From JAUICS01 sp964384335 (GTDB lineage: Bacteria > Pseudomonadota > Alphaproteobacteria > Micavibrionales > Micavibrionaceae), in NCBI GenBank assembly GCA_964384335.1, contig CAYLKN010000004.1:18740-82739 (forward strand): a stretch of DNA of 64,000 bases. Reading direction: 5' to 3'. Both the position numbers and the translations under genes were made by a program. Numbering within the stretch: the first letter of the stretch is position 1; every line of letters begins with the position of its first letter. Shown in pieces: positions 1 to 9,002 of the stretch. Below the pieces are notes generated by a model that saw only the letters and a list, made by a program, of their open reading frames with translations, made no database searches and was not told the origin of the DNA.

Positions 1-15
1 CGAAAGCGTGTCTGA
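1..15 (+). CDS. Possible last codons of an upstream gene (perhaps lgt)
   Basis: The first frame reads four codons (R-K-R-V) and then a TGA at 13-15, overlapping the start of the methyltransferase gene. In many alphaproteobacteria lgt lies directly upstream of a MidA-type methyltransferase and pgeF, so this could be the tail of lgt. That rests on gene order alone; the sequence here is too short to identify. Confidence 0.2.
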   Translation, partial: RKRV

Positions 16-1153
16 AATGCAAGCCGCGTACGCCCGGGAGTATGACATGACTGCTTTTTCCCCGCTTGAAAATATTCTTTTCAAACTTATCCGGGATGAG
101 GGGCCGATTTCTGTTGAAACATTTATGCGCCATGCTCTTTTGCATCCGGAACACGGGTATTACAGCAAGAATATAGCCATAGGCAGGGCAGGGGATTTTA
201 TAACTGCCCCTGAAATCTCACAGGTATTCGGTGAGCTTGTCGGTGCCTTTCTTTGCGATGTTTGGGTACAGATCGGCCGGCCGGATCCGTTTTGCCTTGT
301 TGAGTTTGGCCCCGGTCGCGGCACGCTCATGGAGGACGCGCTACGCGCGGCACGAACCGCCCCCGGGTTTCTTAATGCCATGAATCTTCATTGCGTTGAG
401 GCAAACAAGACCTTAAGAAAAATGCAAAGCCATAAGCTGGAAAACTACAGGCCCGTATTTCACGAATCTCTGGACACACTTCCGGAATACAGGCCCTTGC
501 TATGCGTGGCAAATGAATTTCTGGATGCACTCCCGATAAGGCAGTATGAAGTCACAGATAAGGGGTTTGCCGAACGCCGTGTTTGTATAAATGAAAATTA
601 TGGGAAAGAGGAGGGGGCTTTGTTCAGAATAGCCCTTGAGCCCTGTTCTGCAGACGATATCAAGGGAAAATTGACTAATACGGCCGCTTTAAAGACGGGT
701 GATATTATTGAAATTTCGCCTGAACAGACCGATTTCGTTGTCGGATTGTCCGAACGTCTGAAAGCACAGGGCGGTTTGGCTCTGTTTATTGATTACGGAT
801 ATGACGTCCCGGCCGCGAAAGACACCCTGCAGGCTTTAAGCAGCCACAAATACGCGGATCCATTAACAAAGCCCGGGGAAAGAGACATGACCGCTCACGT
901 TGATTTCCTTTCGTTGAGAATGACCGGTGTCCGTAACGGTATGTGCGTTTTTGGACCAAAGCCTCAGGGTGAATGGCTTGCCCTGCTTGGTATTGAACAC
1001 AGACGCGCCAGACTTGTTCAAAACGCAAACAACGCCGATTCCCGAACGATTGAAAGCGGTATTGATCGCCTTATAAACCCCGGTGAAATGGGGTCCCTGT
1101 TTAAAGTTATGGTGATGACGGCCGATGAAACGATAAAACCCGCAGGACTGTAA
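8..1153 (+). CDS. MidA/NDUFAF7-type SAM-dependent methyltransferase
   Basis: Class I SAM-dependent methyltransferase of the DUF185/MidA family, whose mitochondrial relative NDUFAF7 methylates an arginine of a complex I subunit. The family signature is clear: the N-terminal HPEHGYY and GDFITAPEISQVFGE stretches, the glycine-rich SAM loop EFGPGRGTLM, and the late LFIDYGYD motif. The start is uncertain: GTG at 8, ATG at 17 or ATG at 47 are all in frame, and ATG 47 (protein beginning MTAFSPLENI) fits the usual family N-terminus best. The stop codon overlaps the next start as TAATG, so translation is probably coupled to pgeF. The bacterial substrate is unknown. Confidence 0.9.
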   Translation: MSEMQAAYAREYDMTAFSPLENILFKLIRDEGPISVETFMRHALLHPEHGYYSKNIAIGRAGDFITAPEISQVFGELVGAFLCDVWVQIGRPDPFCLVEFGPGRGTLMEDALRAARTAPGFLNAMNLHCVEANKTLRKMQSHKLENYRPVFHESLDTLPEYRPLLCVANEFLDALPIRQYEVTDKGFAERRVCINENYGKEEGALFRIALEPCSADDIKGKLTNTAALKTGDIIEISPEQTDFVVGLSERLKAQGGLALFIDYGYDVPAAKDTLQALSSHKYADPLTKPGERDMTAHVDFLSLRMTGVRNGMCVFGPKPQGEWLALLGIEHRRARLVQNANNADSRTIESGIDRLINPGEMGSLFKVMVMTADETIKPAGL

Positions 1154-1944
1154 TGACACTGGATACGCCGCTTCCGATTCGCCCTTACCCATTTCCGCAC
1201 GAAGGCAATGCTTGTGTTTCAGGTGGGTTCTTTGGGCGTGAAGGCGGGGTCAGTAAAGGGATTTATGAAAGTTTGAATTGCGGACGTGGTACGCAGGACA
1301 TGCCGGACAATGTCTTGCAAAATCTTTCCCTTGTGAGGAACTCTCTGCGTGCAAACTCTCTTCACATACCTGTACAAACACACAGCAACGTGGCCATGTA
1401 TTTGGATACGCAAGCAAAAGAGGACGAAAGGGTTAATGCCGATGCACTCGTTACCGATATTGCAGGTCTGGGTATTGGCATTCTGACCGCCGATTGCGCC
1501 CCTGTTCTGTTCGCAGGTAAAAAAGAAAACGGATCTGATATTATCGCGGCTGCACACGCCGGGTGGAGAGGGGCTTTAAACGGTATCCTTGAAAGTACAA
1601 TTGATCTTATGAGAGCAAAGGATGCAGTCTCTGAAAGCATTACGGCTGCCATTGGTCCTGCCATTGCCAGCAAAAGCTATGAAGTCGGGGAAGAATTTTT
1701 CAGAGAGTTTGTGGAAACAGACGAGGAAAATGAAAATTTCTTTCAATCCGGAAGAAACGGAAAATATCATTTCGATTTACCCGGTTTTTGTGCGTTTCGT
1801 ATCAAAGAGGCTGGTATCCGCAAAGTCATTCTGACAGATAAGGATACGTATTCGGAGGAAAACACATTTTTCAGCTACCGCCGCACATGTCACAGGAACG
1901 AAAGAGATTATGGCAGGCAAATTTCCGCACTTTGCATAAGATGA
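1153..1944 (+). CDS. pgeF: Peptidoglycan editing factor PgeF (YfiH/laccase-domain family)
   Basis: Member of the YfiH/DUF152 family, formerly annotated as polyphenol oxidase. In E. coli PgeF is a purine nucleoside phosphorylase-like enzyme that removes wrongly incorporated L-Ser from UDP-MurNAc peptides. The copper/zinc-site signatures are visible: LTADCAPVLF near residue 113, HAGWRGA with His135, and the C-terminal SYRRTCHRNERDYGRQ. At 263 residues it has the usual length. Its ATG sits in the stop codon of the methyltransferase gene, so the two are one operon. In other bacteria paralogues act on adenosine, so the cell-wall role is inferred from family. Confidence 0.93.
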   Translation: MTLDTPLPIRPYPFPHEGNACVSGGFFGREGGVSKGIYESLNCGRGTQDMPDNVLQNLSLVRNSLRANSLHIPVQTHSNVAMYLDTQAKEDERVNADALVTDIAGLGIGILTADCAPVLFAGKKENGSDIIAAAHAGWRGALNGILESTIDLMRAKDAVSESITAAIGPAIASKSYEVGEEFFREFVETDEENENFFQSGRNGKYHFDLPGFCAFRIKEAGIRKVILTDKDTYSEENTFFSYRRTCHRNERDYGRQISALCIR

Positions 1945-2043
1945 GTCAAAAAATTTTATCATAATGCGATTGGAATGCCTTGTACCTTGTGACTTTTATG
2001 CGTATTCTCCTGATCAGAAGAACAGGACGGGACGAATTAAGTC

Positions 2044-2976
2044 ATGAAACTTATATCGGGTACTGCGAACCAAACGCTTTCAAAAGAAGTATCAAAATAT
2101 CTCGATATGCCGTTAACCAAAACGGCGATCAGGCGCTTTCCGGATATGGAAGTTTTTTCGGAGATACTTGAAAATGTGAGGGGTGAGGACGTCTTTTTGA
2201 TCCAGCCCACGTCGTATCCCGCAAATGATAATTTAATGGAGCTCTTGATTGTTCTTGACAGTCTGCGCCGTAGTTCTGCCCGCCGGATAACGGCTGTCGT
2301 ACCTTATTTCGGGTACGCGCGCCAGGACCGCAAAACAGGCTCCAGAACACCTATATCTGCAAAACTTGTTGCAAACCTCCTGACAGTTGCCGGTTCCAGC
2401 CGCATTCTGACAATGGAACTGCACGCCGACCAGATACAGGGGTTTTTCGATATTCCGCTTGATAACCTTCACGCAACACCTGTCTTTATTCCGCATATTA
2501 AGAAGAATCTGGCCGATAAAAATATTGTTCTCGTATCCCCGGATGTTGGCGGGGTTGCGCGTGCCCGGCATTACGCCAAAAGACTCAATGCCGATCTGGC
2601 TATTATTGACAAAAGGCGTGAGAAGGCGGGCAGTTCCGAAGTCATGAACGTTATCGGGGAAATCAAGGGCAAAAGCTGTATTATTGTTGACGATATTGCC
2701 GATTCTGCCGGAACTTTATGCAATGCCGCTCAGGCTCTTATTGATAAGGGTGCGGAGGATGTTTACGCCTATATTGTGCATGGTGTTTTATCTGGCGGTG
2801 CCGTTGCGCGTATTGCCTCATCACCCATAAAATCAATGGTTATTACGGACAGTATTCAGGCAACAGAAGCCATGCGCGCTTCTGATAACATTGAACAGCT
2901 TTCGGTTGCTCCGCTCATAGGCGAAGCGATAAAACGGATTTCTGAGGAGAAATCGATTTCCGAGCTGTTCAATTAA
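2044..2976 (+). CDS. prs: Ribose-phosphate pyrophosphokinase
   Basis: PRPP synthase, making phosphoribosyl pyrophosphate from ribose 5-phosphate and ATP for nucleotide, histidine and tryptophan synthesis. The class I signatures are intact: PYFGYARQDRK in the ATP-binding region, the SPDVGG segment, and the PRPP-binding loop VDDIADSAGT near residues 216-226. At 310 residues it has normal length and ends in the usual SISELFN-like tail. A 99-base gap separates it from pgeF, so it may have its own promoter. It converges on glmS with only 11 bases between the stops. Confidence 0.97.
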   Translation: MKLISGTANQTLSKEVSKYLDMPLTKTAIRRFPDMEVFSEILENVRGEDVFLIQPTSYPANDNLMELLIVLDSLRRSSARRITAVVPYFGYARQDRKTGSRTPISAKLVANLLTVAGSSRILTMELHADQIQGFFDIPLDNLHATPVFIPHIKKNLADKNIVLVSPDVGGVARARHYAKRLNADLAIIDKRREKAGSSEVMNVIGEIKGKSCIIVDDIADSAGTLCNAAQALIDKGAEDVYAYIVHGVLSGGAVARIASSPIKSMVITDSIQATEAMRASDNIEQLSVAPLIGEAIKRISEEKSISELFN

Positions 2977-2987
2977 AAAGTTTCCAG

Positions 2988-4817
2988 TTATTCAACCGTA
3001 ACGGATTTTGCAAGGTTACGTGGCTGGTCAACATCTGTTCCTTTCCAAACTGCGACGTGATATGCCAGAAGCTGAACCGGGATTGTATACACTATCGGCG
3101 CAACAAAGGAATGAACCGTATCCAGTTCGACAATCCATCGGCTTTGTTCGTTCAGAATTTCTGCTCCTCCCGAATCCGTCAAAAGAAGAATAAGTCCGCC
3201 GCGTGCAAAGGTTTCCTGAATATTCGATACCATTTTTTCGAAAAGCGGCATGCCTGAAGGGGCAATAACCACAACAGGAACATGCTCATCGATAAGGGCA
3301 ATCGGACCGTGTTTCAGTTCCCCTGCGGCATAGCCTTCCGCGTGGATATAGGATATTTCTTTCAGTTTAAGCGCGCCCTCAAGCGCAACCGGATACAGTG
3401 AGCCGCGCGAGAGATACAGCATATCCTGCACTTCAAAAACTTCCTGGGCGATCTGCCTTATATTGGCGTCGTGCTCAAGAATTTTTGAAACGGCATGAGG
3501 AACATGCCTGAGAGCGTCCGTATACTCTTTCTCTTCTTCATTCGATATCACATTTTTACGGAAGCTGACCGCAAGCGCCAGACAAGCCAGCGTCGTAAGC
3601 TGGGTAGTAAAGGCTTTTGTCGAGGCCACACCGATTTCAGGACCGGCCAGCGTATGCAGAACAAAGTCGGATTCACGCTCTATCGTGCTTTCGACAGTAT
3701 TGACAATCGACAAAATGGCCTGCCCATTGCTTTTGCAGTATCTTAGTGCCTCAAGTGTATCGAGCGTTTCTCCGCTTTGGGACACAAAAACGGAAATCCC
3801 GTTTTGAGGCAAAGGGGCCTCGCGGTAGCGGAACTCGGATGCAATATCGACTTCGCACGGGACACGTGCCAGATTTTCGAACCAGTATTTTGCAATCATA
3901 CAGCTGTAAAATGCCGTTCCGCAGGCAATTAAAGTGATGCGCGGTGTGGTGGCAACTTTTTCAACAATATTTTCCGGCATGCTGACATGGCCGGTTGAAG
4001 GGTGAATAAAGCTGTTCAGGGTATCTCCGATAACGGCCGGCTGCTCATAAATTTCTTTCTGCATGAAATGCCGGTATTCGCCTTTTCCGGTTGTCGCGCC
4101 GGATTGAGCAGTCATCCTTATTTTACGCTCCACAGGGTTACCGTCCTGATCTGTAATTTCCACATTCTCCTTTGAAACGGCAACACGGTCGCCGTCCTCA
4201 AGAAAACATATCCGGCGTGTCATCGGCGCAAGTGCATAGGAATCGGATGCCACAAAGATTTCATCTTCTCCGTATCCTACTGCCAGGGGTGTGCCCTGCC
4301 GTGCGCCGACAAGCAGGTTTTCTTCACCGGCAAATATCATGACAATTGCAAAGGCACCCTCAAGTTTCTCAAGAGACCGGAAAGCCGCATCCTTCATGGA
4401 AAAACCCTGGCGCATAAAATCCGATACAAGATGGATTACAACTTCCGTATCCGTATCCGTGTGAAAGGTGAACCCTCTGGTTTCAAGCTCTTTCTTAATC
4501 TCCAGATAGTTTTCAATAATGCCGTTATGAACAACGGCGACGTCATCATTTGCATGGGGATGTGCGTTTTTTTCGCAAGGCTTGCCGTGTGTGGCCCAGC
4601 GTGTGTGGCCGATGCCGGTTGACCCTTTTACGGGGTTATTTTTCAGTTTGTCTTCAAGATTGATGATTTTCCCTTCTGAACGCAGACGTACGATTTTTTC
4701 TTCATGAACTGTGGCCAGTCCGGCACTGTCATAACCTCTGTATTCGAGGCGTTTCAGGCCTTCAATAATCGCGTCTGAAACGTTCCGGTAAGACATAACG
4801 CCGATAATGCCGCACAT
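2988..4817 (-). CDS. glmS: Glutamine-fructose-6-phosphate aminotransferase (isomerizing)
   Basis: First enzyme of the hexosamine pathway: glutamine plus fructose 6-phosphate gives glucosamine 6-phosphate for peptidoglycan and LPS. The start is set at 4817 because the catalytic Cys must follow Met directly (MCGIIGV); the frame stays open for 21 more codons upstream but these are not family-like. This gives 609 residues, the same as E. coli GlmS. The N-terminal Ntn amidotransferase domain shows HTRWATHG and the C-terminal part has two SIS domains (SQSGETLDTL, STKAFTTQ) and ends in LAKSVTVE. It is divergent from cysK. No glmS ribozyme is visible upstream, as expected for a Gram-negative. Confidence 0.97.
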   Translation of the reverse strand: MCGIIGVMSYRNVSDAIIEGLKRLEYRGYDSAGLATVHEEKIVRLRSEGKIINLEDKLKNNPVKGSTGIGHTRWATHGKPCEKNAHPHANDDVAVVHNGIIENYLEIKKELETRGFTFHTDTDTEVVIHLVSDFMRQGFSMKDAAFRSLEKLEGAFAIVMIFAGEENLLVGARQGTPLAVGYGEDEIFVASDSYALAPMTRRICFLEDGDRVAVSKENVEITDQDGNPVERKIRMTAQSGATTGKGEYRHFMQKEIYEQPAVIGDTLNSFIHPSTGHVSMPENIVEKVATTPRITLIACGTAFYSCMIAKYWFENLARVPCEVDIASEFRYREAPLPQNGISVFVSQSGETLDTLEALRYCKSNGQAILSIVNTVESTIERESDFVLHTLAGPEIGVASTKAFTTQLTTLACLALAVSFRKNVISNEEEKEYTDALRHVPHAVSKILEHDANIRQIAQEVFEVQDMLYLSRGSLYPVALEGALKLKEISYIHAEGYAAGELKHGPIALIDEHVPVVVIAPSGMPLFEKMVSNIQETFARGGLILLLTDSGGAEILNEQSRWIVELDTVHSFVAPIVYTIPVQLLAYHVAVWKGTDVDQPRNLAKSVTVE

Positions 4818-5019
4818 AAAGTTTTCTCCCTGCCTGAAAATTAAATTCAAAAAAAGGATAGCATTCGGGTGTGCAGGCATACAGTGCCTTAGTAATAAAA
4901 TAGTGTTTCAAATCGTAACAGTGCGAACAAAAATTGCTAATTTCTGTATCATAATGGTTTATCTGCATATAGTCTGGAGAGTGTTTCGGAATGCGAACTC
5001 AAAGAACAGAGGATAATCA

Positions 5020-6015
5020 ATGTCATCACAAAAATGTTTCACGGATACGCCTGCAAAACCCAGAGGAGAAATATATGACAGCATTTTGAGTACGGTTGGC
5101 GGCACGCCTCTTGTCAGAATGCCGAAACTGACTGAAGAAGAAAATCTTGAGGTGGAAGTCCTGGCCAAGCTTGAGTTTTTTAATCCACTTGCCTCGGTCA
5201 AGGACCGAATTGCTTTTTCTATGATACAGGGCGCAGAAGATGCCGGGAAAATAACACCTGGAAAAACAACGCTCATCGAACCGACATCCGGGAACACCGG
5301 CGTCGGGCTCGCATTTATCGCTGCCGCCAAAGGATACCGGATCATTCTTACCATGCCGGAAAGCATGTCAATTGAGCGCCGGAAAATGCTTGCCTTTATG
5401 GGTGCCAAAGTTGTCCTGACAGATAAGCAATACGGCATGAAAGGGGCAATTGCAAAGGCTGAGGAACTTTTGCGCGAAACACCCGACAGTTTCTGTCCTT
5501 CCCAGTTTGACAATCCGGACAACCCCAGAATTCATCGTGAGACGACGGCGGAGGAGATATGGCAGGATACGGAAGGGAAGGCGGATATTCTGGTGGCGGG
5601 TGTTGCCACCGGCGGAACATTTTCAGGATGTGCCAGGGTGTTAAAGGAGCGTAAACCGGGATTCAGGGCCATTGCCGTTGAACCTGAAGAAACCCCGGTT
5701 CTATCTGGCGGTGAACCCGGGCTTCATAAAATACAGGGCATAGGGCCCGGTTTTATTGCCGAGAACACAGACACGTCCCTGATAGATGAAATCATCAAAG
5801 TGAATGCCGATACGGCCTTTAAAACCAGTCAGAGGATTGCCAGACTCGAAGGTATTCCATGCGGAATTTCAGCCGGGGCCGCTATTACGGCCACTATACA
5901 GGTTGCAAAAAGACCGGAAAACAAAGGGAAAATGATTGTTACCATTATCCCTTCATTTGCCGAGCGGTATCTGTCCACGCCATTGTTTGAAGGGCTGGAT
6001 AACCAGACTTGGTGA
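5020..6015 (+). CDS. cysK: Cysteine synthase A (O-acetylserine sulfhydrylase)
   Basis: PLP enzyme of fold type II that condenses O-acetyl-L-serine with sulfide to give cysteine. PLP-binding Lys61 is in the ASVKDR motif, followed by the substrate loop PTSGNTGVGLAF and the PLP phosphate loop GVATGGTFSG. The 331 residues include an N-terminal extension of roughly 12 residues compared with typical CysK. An AGAGGA ribosome site lies 6-7 bases before the ATG. The serine acetyltransferase gene follows after 24 bases, giving the classic cysK-cysE pair whose products form the cysteine synthase complex. Confidence 0.95.
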   Translation: MSSQKCFTDTPAKPRGEIYDSILSTVGGTPLVRMPKLTEEENLEVEVLAKLEFFNPLASVKDRIAFSMIQGAEDAGKITPGKTTLIEPTSGNTGVGLAFIAAAKGYRIILTMPESMSIERRKMLAFMGAKVVLTDKQYGMKGAIAKAEELLRETPDSFCPSQFDNPDNPRIHRETTAEEIWQDTEGKADILVAGVATGGTFSGCARVLKERKPGFRAIAVEPEETPVLSGGEPGLHKIQGIGPGFIAENTDTSLIDEIIKVNADTAFKTSQRIARLEGIPCGISAGAAITATIQVAKRPENKGKMIVTIIPSFAERYLSTPLFEGLDNQTW

Positions 6016-6039
6016 TACAAAACATTAGCGGGTCATGAA

Positions 6040-6729
6040 ATGACAGATCTGATCAGATCCATACGGGAGAGAGATCCGGCAAAACCCGGGTTTTTTGAGG
6101 TTATATTTGCCTATCCCGGATATCATGCGGTTTCCATGCATGGTGTGTCCTCTTTTTTATGGCGGTATAATTTCAGGACGCCTGCCCGCATATGGGCTCA
6201 TCTTGTCCGCCTGATCAGCGGCATAGAAATTCATCCGGCCGCTAAAATCGGTGAACGTCTTTTTATTGATCACGGGATGGGCGTTGTGATCGGGGAAACT
6301 TCAGAAATCGGAGATGACGTCACGCTTTATCACGGTGTCACGCTTGGCGGCCGAGGCGGCCGGGATGATAAAGGGAAAAGGCATCCGACACTTGAGAGTG
6401 AAGTTATGATAGGGGCCGGGGCCCAGGTTCTCGGTCCTGTTACAATCGGCCGCGGAGCAAGAGTGGGGGCGAATGCGGTTGTTATACGGGACGTGCCGCC
6501 CGGATGTACGGTTGTTGGCAATCCCGGCCGTCTCGTGAAGTGTCCGCAGCAAAAAGCCGCCTACGGCTTTCCCGACGAAACCGTTCCCGATCCGGTTGGG
6601 GAAACCATAACGGCCATGCTGGAGGATATCAAAGACATAAAGGCAAAATTAAACATTGTGGATGAGAAGACCTCACAGGATTCCCGCAGGTCAGATTACA
6701 TTGATCTTTGGAAAGGGTCCGGGATCTGA
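6040..6729 (+). CDS. cysE: Serine O-acetyltransferase
   Basis: Acetylates L-serine with acetyl-CoA to give O-acetylserine, the substrate of the CysK encoded just upstream. The left-handed beta-helix of hexapeptide repeats is plain (IEIHPAAKIGERLFIDHGMGV and on), with the catalytic His in IDHGMG and a second in YHGVTLGG. At 229 residues it is the short EpsC-like form lacking part of the N-terminal helical domain of E. coli CysE. The acidic C-terminal segment after PGRLVKC has no recognised motif and does not end in the usual Ile that docks into CysK, though it does end in GSGI. Confidence 0.92.
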   Translation: MTDLIRSIRERDPAKPGFFEVIFAYPGYHAVSMHGVSSFLWRYNFRTPARIWAHLVRLISGIEIHPAAKIGERLFIDHGMGVVIGETSEIGDDVTLYHGVTLGGRGGRDDKGKRHPTLESEVMIGAGAQVLGPVTIGRGARVGANAVVIRDVPPGCTVVGNPGRLVKCPQQKAAYGFPDETVPDPVGETITAMLEDIKDIKAKLNIVDEKTSQDSRRSDYIDLWKGSGI

Positions 6730-6870
6730 ACTGAAGGTCTTCTGGTATTCTTTAACGTGGAAATGGCCGGGTAAATCCATCCTGCATTTTAAGGCTGGAC
6801 ATGTGCGGCATATATCATAAACTGGTTAGAGTACTGGTCTATTAACATTCATATGTCCTGATTGTCTGTC

Positions 6871-7113
6871 ATGAAAGAAATTGGTTCTTACGAAGCGAAA
6901 ACTCATCTGCCTGAAATATTACGCGCCGTTGAAAAAGGAGAGACATATATTGTAACCCGCCGGGGCCGAGCCGTTGCACGGATTATCCCGCCCGAAGCCG
7001 AAGCGCCTGAAAAAGTACAGTATGTTATTGAGGGCATAAAATCCCGTCGCAAAGCCCTGCCGAAAATGAGTGCGCAGGAAATTACAACCGGCCTTTACGG
7101 CGGGGGATATTGA
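6871..7113 (+). CDS. Phd/YefM-family antitoxin
   Basis: Small DNA-binding antitoxin of the Phd/YefM fold. The pattern IGSYEAKTHLPEILRAVEKGE followed by VTRRGRAVARIIP is typical of antitoxins paired with PIN toxins. ATG at 6871 is chosen (80 residues) over a TTG three codons earlier. The C-terminal part, rich in charged residues, would wrap the toxin. The toxin ATG follows 1 base after the stop, so the pair is a single operon and probably autoregulated by the complex, as known for the family. No operator could be assigned with confidence in the 140 bases upstream. Confidence 0.88.
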   Translation: MKEIGSYEAKTHLPEILRAVEKGETYIVTRRGRAVARIIPPEAEAPEKVQYVIEGIKSRRKALPKMSAQEITTGLYGGGY

Positions 7114-7114
7114 T

Positions 7115-7534
7115 ATGGCTTTTGTTGTGGATGCGACAATATTTGCGGCCTGGTGCTTTTCCGATGAAAGAACGCCTTATGCCGAAACAACGCTGAATGC
7201 GCTGATGCGTCAGAATGCGGTTGTCCCGACCTTATGGTGGTTTGAAACCCGTAACATTCTGATCGGGCATGAACTTCGCGGCAGGATCAGGGCCGATGAC
7301 TCAAATTTCTTTATCCGCTATATGGATAAGCTGCCGATTCAGACCGATCACGATCTTCAAAATGATTCTGTTACCAGAATTGCCAGAAAAGGGGGGTTGT
7401 CCTATCTTGAAGCCTGCTATCTCGAACTTGCGCACAGGCGCGGAATTCCTATTGCCACACTGAACAAAAAACTGGCGCATGTGTCGGTGTCCGAAGGCGT
7501 CAGCCTGTTTACGGATAATACGATTGCCGCCTGA
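7115..7534 (+). CDS. PIN-domain toxin (VapC family)
   Basis: Type II toxin of the PIN ribonuclease fold, 139 residues from ATG 7115. The reading frame is open upstream but that part overlaps the antitoxin and is not PIN-like. Metal-site candidates are Asp6 in VVDATIF, Glu44 in WWFETRNIL and Glu99 in LSYLEACYLELA; the fourth position, usually Asp in ATLDKKL, is Asn117 (ATLNKKL). Family members cleave tRNA, rRNA or mRNA. The substitutions leave open whether this copy is fully active, although this subfamily tolerates some variation. Its neighbour upstream is the cognate Phd-type antitoxin. Confidence 0.85.
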   Translation: MAFVVDATIFAAWCFSDERTPYAETTLNALMRQNAVVPTLWWFETRNILIGHELRGRIRADDSNFFIRYMDKLPIQTDHDLQNDSVTRIARKGGLSYLEACYLELAHRRGIPIATLNKKLAHVSVSEGVSLFTDNTIAA

Positions 7535-7559
7535 TTAAGAGAAGGCGGAAATAAAGGCT

Positions 7560-8951
7560 TTAACCCGCTTTCTTTTTGTTCTGCCTGTTTTTTTCAGCCC
7601 AGCCCGGTTTTATTTGATTTTCTGAACGGGCAATGGCAAGGGCGTTGTCCGGCACATCATCCTTTATCGTGCTACCCGCCGCAAGGAAGGATCCTTTCCC
7701 GATTTTGACAGGCGAGATAAGGTTTACATTGCACCCGACCATGACATCATCACCGATTTCCGTTCTGTGTTTGAAAAACCCGTCATAGTTAACAATGATC
7801 GATCCTGCGCCGAAATTCACATTGCTGCCTACTGTCCCGTCACCAATATAGGAAAGGTGATTGGCTTTTGTGCCTTCGCCTATATGCGTATTTTTTATTT
7901 CAACAAAATTACCGATCCTGACATTTTTTGACAGATGCGTACCGGGACGAAGGCGGGCAAAGGGCCCAATGCAGCATCCTTTCTCGATTTTGACGCCTTC
8001 AATGTGGCTGAACGCGCGGATCTCGACATTATCGGCAATGTCAACACCGGGCCCGAAGACAACGTTCGGCTCAATCAACACATCCCGGCCCAGCCTTGTG
8101 TCGTGTGAAAAATAGGTTGTTGCCGGGTCCAGCAGAGTTGCACCCCATTCCATGGCTTTCCGGCGCAGCCGGTCTTGCAGTATGGCTTCACACAGGGACA
8201 GATCGGAACGGGAGTTGATACCGGACATTTCCTGAATATCGTTGCAAAGCGTAAAGGTAACGCGTCCGCCTTCGGATGCGGCGAGTTCGACAAGATCCGT
8301 TGCATAAAACTCCCCTTGCGCATTTTCGTTTCCTACTTTGTCGATCAGCCTGGATAAAGCCTCCGTACTGATGCAAAACGCGCCGGTGTTAATAAGACGT
8401 ATCGATTTTTCCTCCGGATCCGCATCCTTTTCCTCGACGATTTTTTTCAAAAATCCTTCGGGACTGCTAACAAGGCGGCCATAACCCGTCGGATCAGCTG
8501 CCTCTGCCCCCAAAACGGCCAGAACCGTTTCCGGATTCTTCTGCTTCTCCTGAACAAGCTTCACAAGCGTTTCGGGTAATAAAAGCGGCATATCACCCAG
8601 AAGGATCAGGACATCGCCATCAAATCCTTTTAAGTTCGGTATAGCGGTTTTTACGGCGTGCCCGGTCCCTTTGGGATTTTTCTGAATTGCCGTTTCATGC
8701 GGGGAGGCCGCCTTTTCAAGCTCCGGTATATTATCACCGACAACAACCACCACTTTTTCCGGTTCAAGCAATACTGCATTATTGATGACCCATTTGATGG
8801 CTGGCAGACCTGCAAGTTTATGCAGGACCTTGGGAAGGGAAGAGTGCATGCGTTTCCCTTTTCCCGCGGCAAGAATGATACAGGCCAGTTTTTTTTCAGC
8901 CAGTTTTTTTGTGGTCGGTTTTTGTGTGGATTGTAATTGCGGTTCGGGCAT
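7560..8951 (-). CDS. glmU: Bifunctional GlmU: glucosamine-1-phosphate acetyltransferase / GlcNAc-1-phosphate uridyltransferase
   Basis: Two-domain enzyme making UDP-GlcNAc, two steps after GlmS. The N-terminal nucleotidyltransferase domain carries LAAGKGKRMHSSLPKVLH and LLGDMPLL; the C-terminal hexapeptide-repeat acetyltransferase domain carries RLRPGTHL, EIKNTHIGEGTKANHLSYIGD and the acetyl-CoA region SIIVNYDG. The 463 residues include an N-terminal extension of about 20 residues rich in Lys and Gln before the first strand, which could mean a later start, but no internal Met precedes the Rossmann strand. It converges on the toxin gene with 25 bases between stops. Confidence 0.96.
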   Translation of the reverse strand: MPEPQLQSTQKPTTKKLAEKKLACIILAAGKGKRMHSSLPKVLHKLAGLPAIKWVINNAVLLEPEKVVVVVGDNIPELEKAASPHETAIQKNPKGTGHAVKTAIPNLKGFDGDVLILLGDMPLLLPETLVKLVQEKQKNPETVLAVLGAEAADPTGYGRLVSSPEGFLKKIVEEKDADPEEKSIRLINTGAFCISTEALSRLIDKVGNENAQGEFYATDLVELAASEGGRVTFTLCNDIQEMSGINSRSDLSLCEAILQDRLRRKAMEWGATLLDPATTYFSHDTRLGRDVLIEPNVVFGPGVDIADNVEIRAFSHIEGVKIEKGCCIGPFARLRPGTHLSKNVRIGNFVEIKNTHIGEGTKANHLSYIGDGTVGSNVNFGAGSIIVNYDGFFKHRTEIGDDVMVGCNVNLISPVKIGKGSFLAAGSTIKDDVPDNALAIARSENQIKPGWAEKNRQNKKKAG

Positions 8952-9002
8952 AATCGCAATTTACGGTGTGATTATGCCTTTGTCTAGGGCGTGTTGACAG
9001 CC

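Noticed and set aside
6730..6870. Operator for the Phd/PIN pair
   Set aside because: Only weak, partial dyads are visible, and none could be supported over chance.
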